Assembly (NCBI RefSeq): GCF_031456835.1
Contig: NZ_JAVDVK010000001.1
Span: 744,001-808,000 of the forward strand
Direction of reading: 5' to 3'
From: Leifsonia shinshuensis
Lineage (GTDB): Bacteria > Actinomycetota > Actinomycetes > Actinomycetales > Microbacteriaceae
DNA: 64,000 nucleotides
The notes under the pieces are model-generated. The model saw only the letters and a list, made by a program, of their open reading frames with translations, was not told the origin of the DNA and did no database searches. Positions 62,214 through 64,000 of the stretch are shown piece by piece; position 1 is the stretch's first letter, and each line of letters opens with the position of its first letter. A program made the translations under genes and the position numbers.

Positions 62214-63560
62214 GTGCCGCCGAGCACCGCATCCACGCCCGTACCGAGAGGACCCGTCCTGAACTGGCTGCTGACCCTGAGGATCGACAAGCCGCCGTTC
62301 CTCATCGCGCTCGACGTCCTCGCCGCCGTTCTCGCGCTGTACCTGTTGATCCGCCCGACCTGGAAGCGCACGCTCGCCGGGTTGACCGCGGCACTCCTCG
62401 GCGGTCTCGTCGGGTGGTTCCTGGTGTGGCTGCTGACCGACGCGATGGACCTGTTCGGCGTGGCGCTGACACCGGTCACCACCCTCTGGACGGCGCTCGG
62501 CTTCGGCGGTGTGAGCCTCGCGGTGGCCAACCTGTTCCGCTCGCGGTGGTGGCGCAAGGTCATCGCGATCGTCAGCATCCCGGTGTTCCTGGCCGCGGCG
62601 TTCTGCGGGATCAACGTGGACTTCGGCGCGTACCGCAACCTCAACGACGCGCTCGGCGTGGTGCCCTACAAGGCGCTCGACCTGCACACCGAGCGGGGGG
62701 AGGTCGTGGCCGGCACGGACTGGAAGGCCACGGCGGGCGTGGGCGATCCCGGCGCGATCCCCGCCAAGGGGGAGGTCGGCACGGTGCGCATCCCGGGCAC
62801 GGAGTCGCGGTTCCCGGCCCGGAAGGCCGTCGTCTACCTGCCCCCGATCGCACTGACCGCGAACCCGCCGGCGCTTCCGGTGCTCTACGCGCTCTCCGGG
62901 CAGCCCGGCGCCCCCGCCGACATGTTCACCGCCGGCGGCGTGGGGGCGGCGATGGACCGGTTCGCCGCAGCGCACGGCGGCTACGCGCCGATCGTCGTCG
63001 CGGCCGACCAGCTCGGCGGGCCCGGGCGCAACCCGATGTGCGTCGACTCGCGCGACTACGGCAACTCGGCGACGTATCTGCTGACGGATGTGCGGAATTG
63101 GGTGCGTTCGAACCTGCGGGTGAGCAGTGACCCGGCAGGATGGGGGGTGTTCGGCTACTCGCAGGGCGCCACCTGCGCCGTCCAGTTCGCGAGCGGCCGA
63201 CCGGACCTGTTCGGTTCGGCATTGGCCTCCTCGAGCGAGCTGGGGCCGACACTGGGGGATGAGGCACTGACCATCAGCACGGGGTTCGACGGGTCGAAGG
63301 CCGCCTACGAGGCGGCGCAGCCCGCCGCCATGATGACGAAGAACGCGCCGTACCGCGACTCGGTGATGGTCTTCGGCGCCGGAGCGAACGACGCCAAGTA
63401 CAGCGCGTTCGCCCGGACGCTCTACGGCGACGCGGAGCGCGCGGGGGTGCGCGCCCAGCTGCTGAGCTCGCCGGGCACCGCCCACGACTGGAAGACCGTC
63501 CGCTACGTGCTCGCACACGGCTTCCCAGCGATCGCCGCTCAGATGGGGCTGGGGTCGTGA
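62214..63560 (+). CDS. Membrane-anchored alpha/beta hydrolase (esterase-like)
   Basis: Frame of 448 residues with about four membrane helices in the first ~135 residues and a soluble esterase-like domain behind. The nucleophile elbow is FGYSQGAT; a later HDW near the end is the likely catalytic His. The GTG at 62214 has no ribosome site. A GAGAGGA ends 8 nt before an in-frame CTG (62259) that would start LNWLLTLRID, so a CTG start is plausible. It overlaps the next gene by GTGA. Layout resembles the aminoacyl-phosphatidylglycerol hydrolases paired with MprF-like synthases in corynebacteria; that role is inferred. Confidence 0.8.
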   Translation: MPPSTASTPVPRGPVLNWLLTLRIDKPPFLIALDVLAAVLALYLLIRPTWKRTLAGLTAALLGGLVGWFLVWLLTDAMDLFGVALTPVTTLWTALGFGGVSLAVANLFRSRWWRKVIAIVSIPVFLAAAFCGINVDFGAYRNLNDALGVVPYKALDLHTERGEVVAGTDWKATAGVGDPGAIPAKGEVGTVRIPGTESRFPARKAVVYLPPIALTANPPALPVLYALSGQPGAPADMFTAGGVGAAMDRFAAAHGGYAPIVVAADQLGGPGRNPMCVDSRDYGNSATYLLTDVRNWVRSNLRVSSDPAGWGVFGYSQGATCAVQFASGRPDLFGSALASSSELGPTLGDEALTISTGFDGSKAAYEAAQPAAMMTKNAPYRDSVMVFGAGANDAKYSAFARTLYGDAERAGVRAQLLSSPGTAHDWKTVRYVLAHGFPAIAAQMGLGS

Positions 63561-64000
63561 AACCGGCCGCTCTGCTCACGCGGACCGGCCGCCTGATCGC
63601 GCAGCATCCCTTCACGACCGGGGTGACGCTGCTCATCCTGGTGCTGGCCCTGGCGACCGGACCTCTTCGCGGACCGCACCGCCCCCTCCGCGGCTGGCTC
63701 GGCGCGGGCGCGGTCCAGCTGCTGGACGGGCACTGGTGGTCGCCCTTCACCGCGGTGCTCTTCACCGACGACCTGCTCGAGCTGATCGTCGTGCTCGTGC
63801 TGACCGTGGTGCTCGTGGGGGCGTCCGAGCGGCTCATGGGGACGTGGCGCACCGCGCTCGCCTTCTTCGGCACCGCGGTCGTCGGGATCGTCGTCGGCGC
63901 TGTGCTGCAGGTCGCGGCCAACGACATCGGCGAGCTGTGGGCGCGCAACGTGCACGGCCTCCTCGTGCTCGACGCGTTCACGGCGATCGGCGGCACGATC
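63557..64000 (+). CDS. Polytopic membrane protein, N-terminal part (MprF/LysX-like N-terminus)
   Basis: The first 148 residues, cut by the window edge. It starts VKPAALLTRTGRLIAQHPFT and has helices near 22-38, 74-92, 104-122 and 135 onward. The GHWWSPFTAVLFTDDLLELI segment resembles the rhomboid-like N-terminal domain found before the synthetase domain in actinobacterial aminoacyl-phosphatidylglycerol synthases. No catalytic part is visible, so a plain rhomboid-like protein is the alternative. It is translationally coupled to the hydrolase. Confidence 0.6.
   Translation, partial: MKPAALLTRTGRLIAQHPFTTGVTLLILVLALATGPLRGPHRPLRGWLGAGAVQLLDGHWWSPFTAVLFTDDLLELIVVLVLTVVLVGASERLMGTWRTALAFFGTAVVGIVVGAVLQVAANDIGELWARNVHGLLVLDAFTAIGGTI

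Overview
The window is very GC-rich, densely coded DNA from an actinobacterium, most probably a Microbacteriaceae member close to Leifsonia. That placement rests on gene content and order (dxr-rseP-ispG, hrcA-dnaJ-rsmE-HIT-phoH-ybeY-CNNM-era, holA facing rpsT, cydABDC), GTG starts, and frequent leaderless starts (a TANNNT -10 box 6-7 nt before the start codon). It looks like core chromosome: I see no transposase, integrase, phage gene, CRISPR array, rRNA or tRNA. Both ends cut through genes.

Layout. 1-2035: end of a PotABC-type polyamine ABC transporter operon, closed by a 26-bp-arm hairpin. 2142-9131: asparaginase and GABA aminotransferase (overlapping), OsmC, PlsC-type acyltransferase, a secreted protein and an FKBP lipoprotein, and a second GABA aminotransferase. 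9170-13463: dxr, rseP and ispG, with a noncoding 183-bp-period tandem repeat between dxr and rseP. 13485-20180: RNB ribonuclease, proS, FUSC-type membrane protein, AlkZ-like winged-helix protein, APP1/DUF2183 phosphatase. 20383-25299: TetR regulator, a four-gene OpuC-type osmoprotectant ABC transporter, DedA protein. 25300-25584: a gap holding two long palindromes. 25585-32768: M56 peptidase and BlaI repressor diverging from cydABDC, with two BlaI-type operators between them. 32794-37762: aminotransferase class IV and pabB from a 17-bp divergent promoter, then leuS with a structured leader.

37883-42485: comEA, comEC, holA, rpsT. 42676-44866: an NAD-dependent epimerase and an amidohydrolase. 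44978-49785: lepA, DUF1990 protein, hemW, two DUF4870 proteins. 49943-57180: the CIRCE-controlled hrcA-dnaJ operon running into rsmE, HIT, phoH, ybeY, CNNM and era. 57272-62126: two-component system and FtsX-type ABC transporter. 62214-64000: a membrane-anchored alpha/beta hydrolase coupled to the start of a membrane protein resembling the N-terminus of MprF/LysX-type aminoacyl-phosphatidylglycerol synthases.

Working together: polyamine uptake and GABA transamination form a nitrogen-scavenging block; dxr and ispG supply isoprenoids; pabB and the class IV enzyme supply p-aminobenzoate; CydABDC is a terminal oxidase with its assembly ABC transporter, probably under BlaI control; the two-component/ABC block and the hydrolase/synthase pair look like an envelope-stress or cationic-peptide defence island. 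The points most worth following are the BlaI-cyd link, the overlapping divergent pab promoter, the 183-bp repeat array, the duplicated sensor region of the histidine kinase, and the GGATGC-favouring codon choice.
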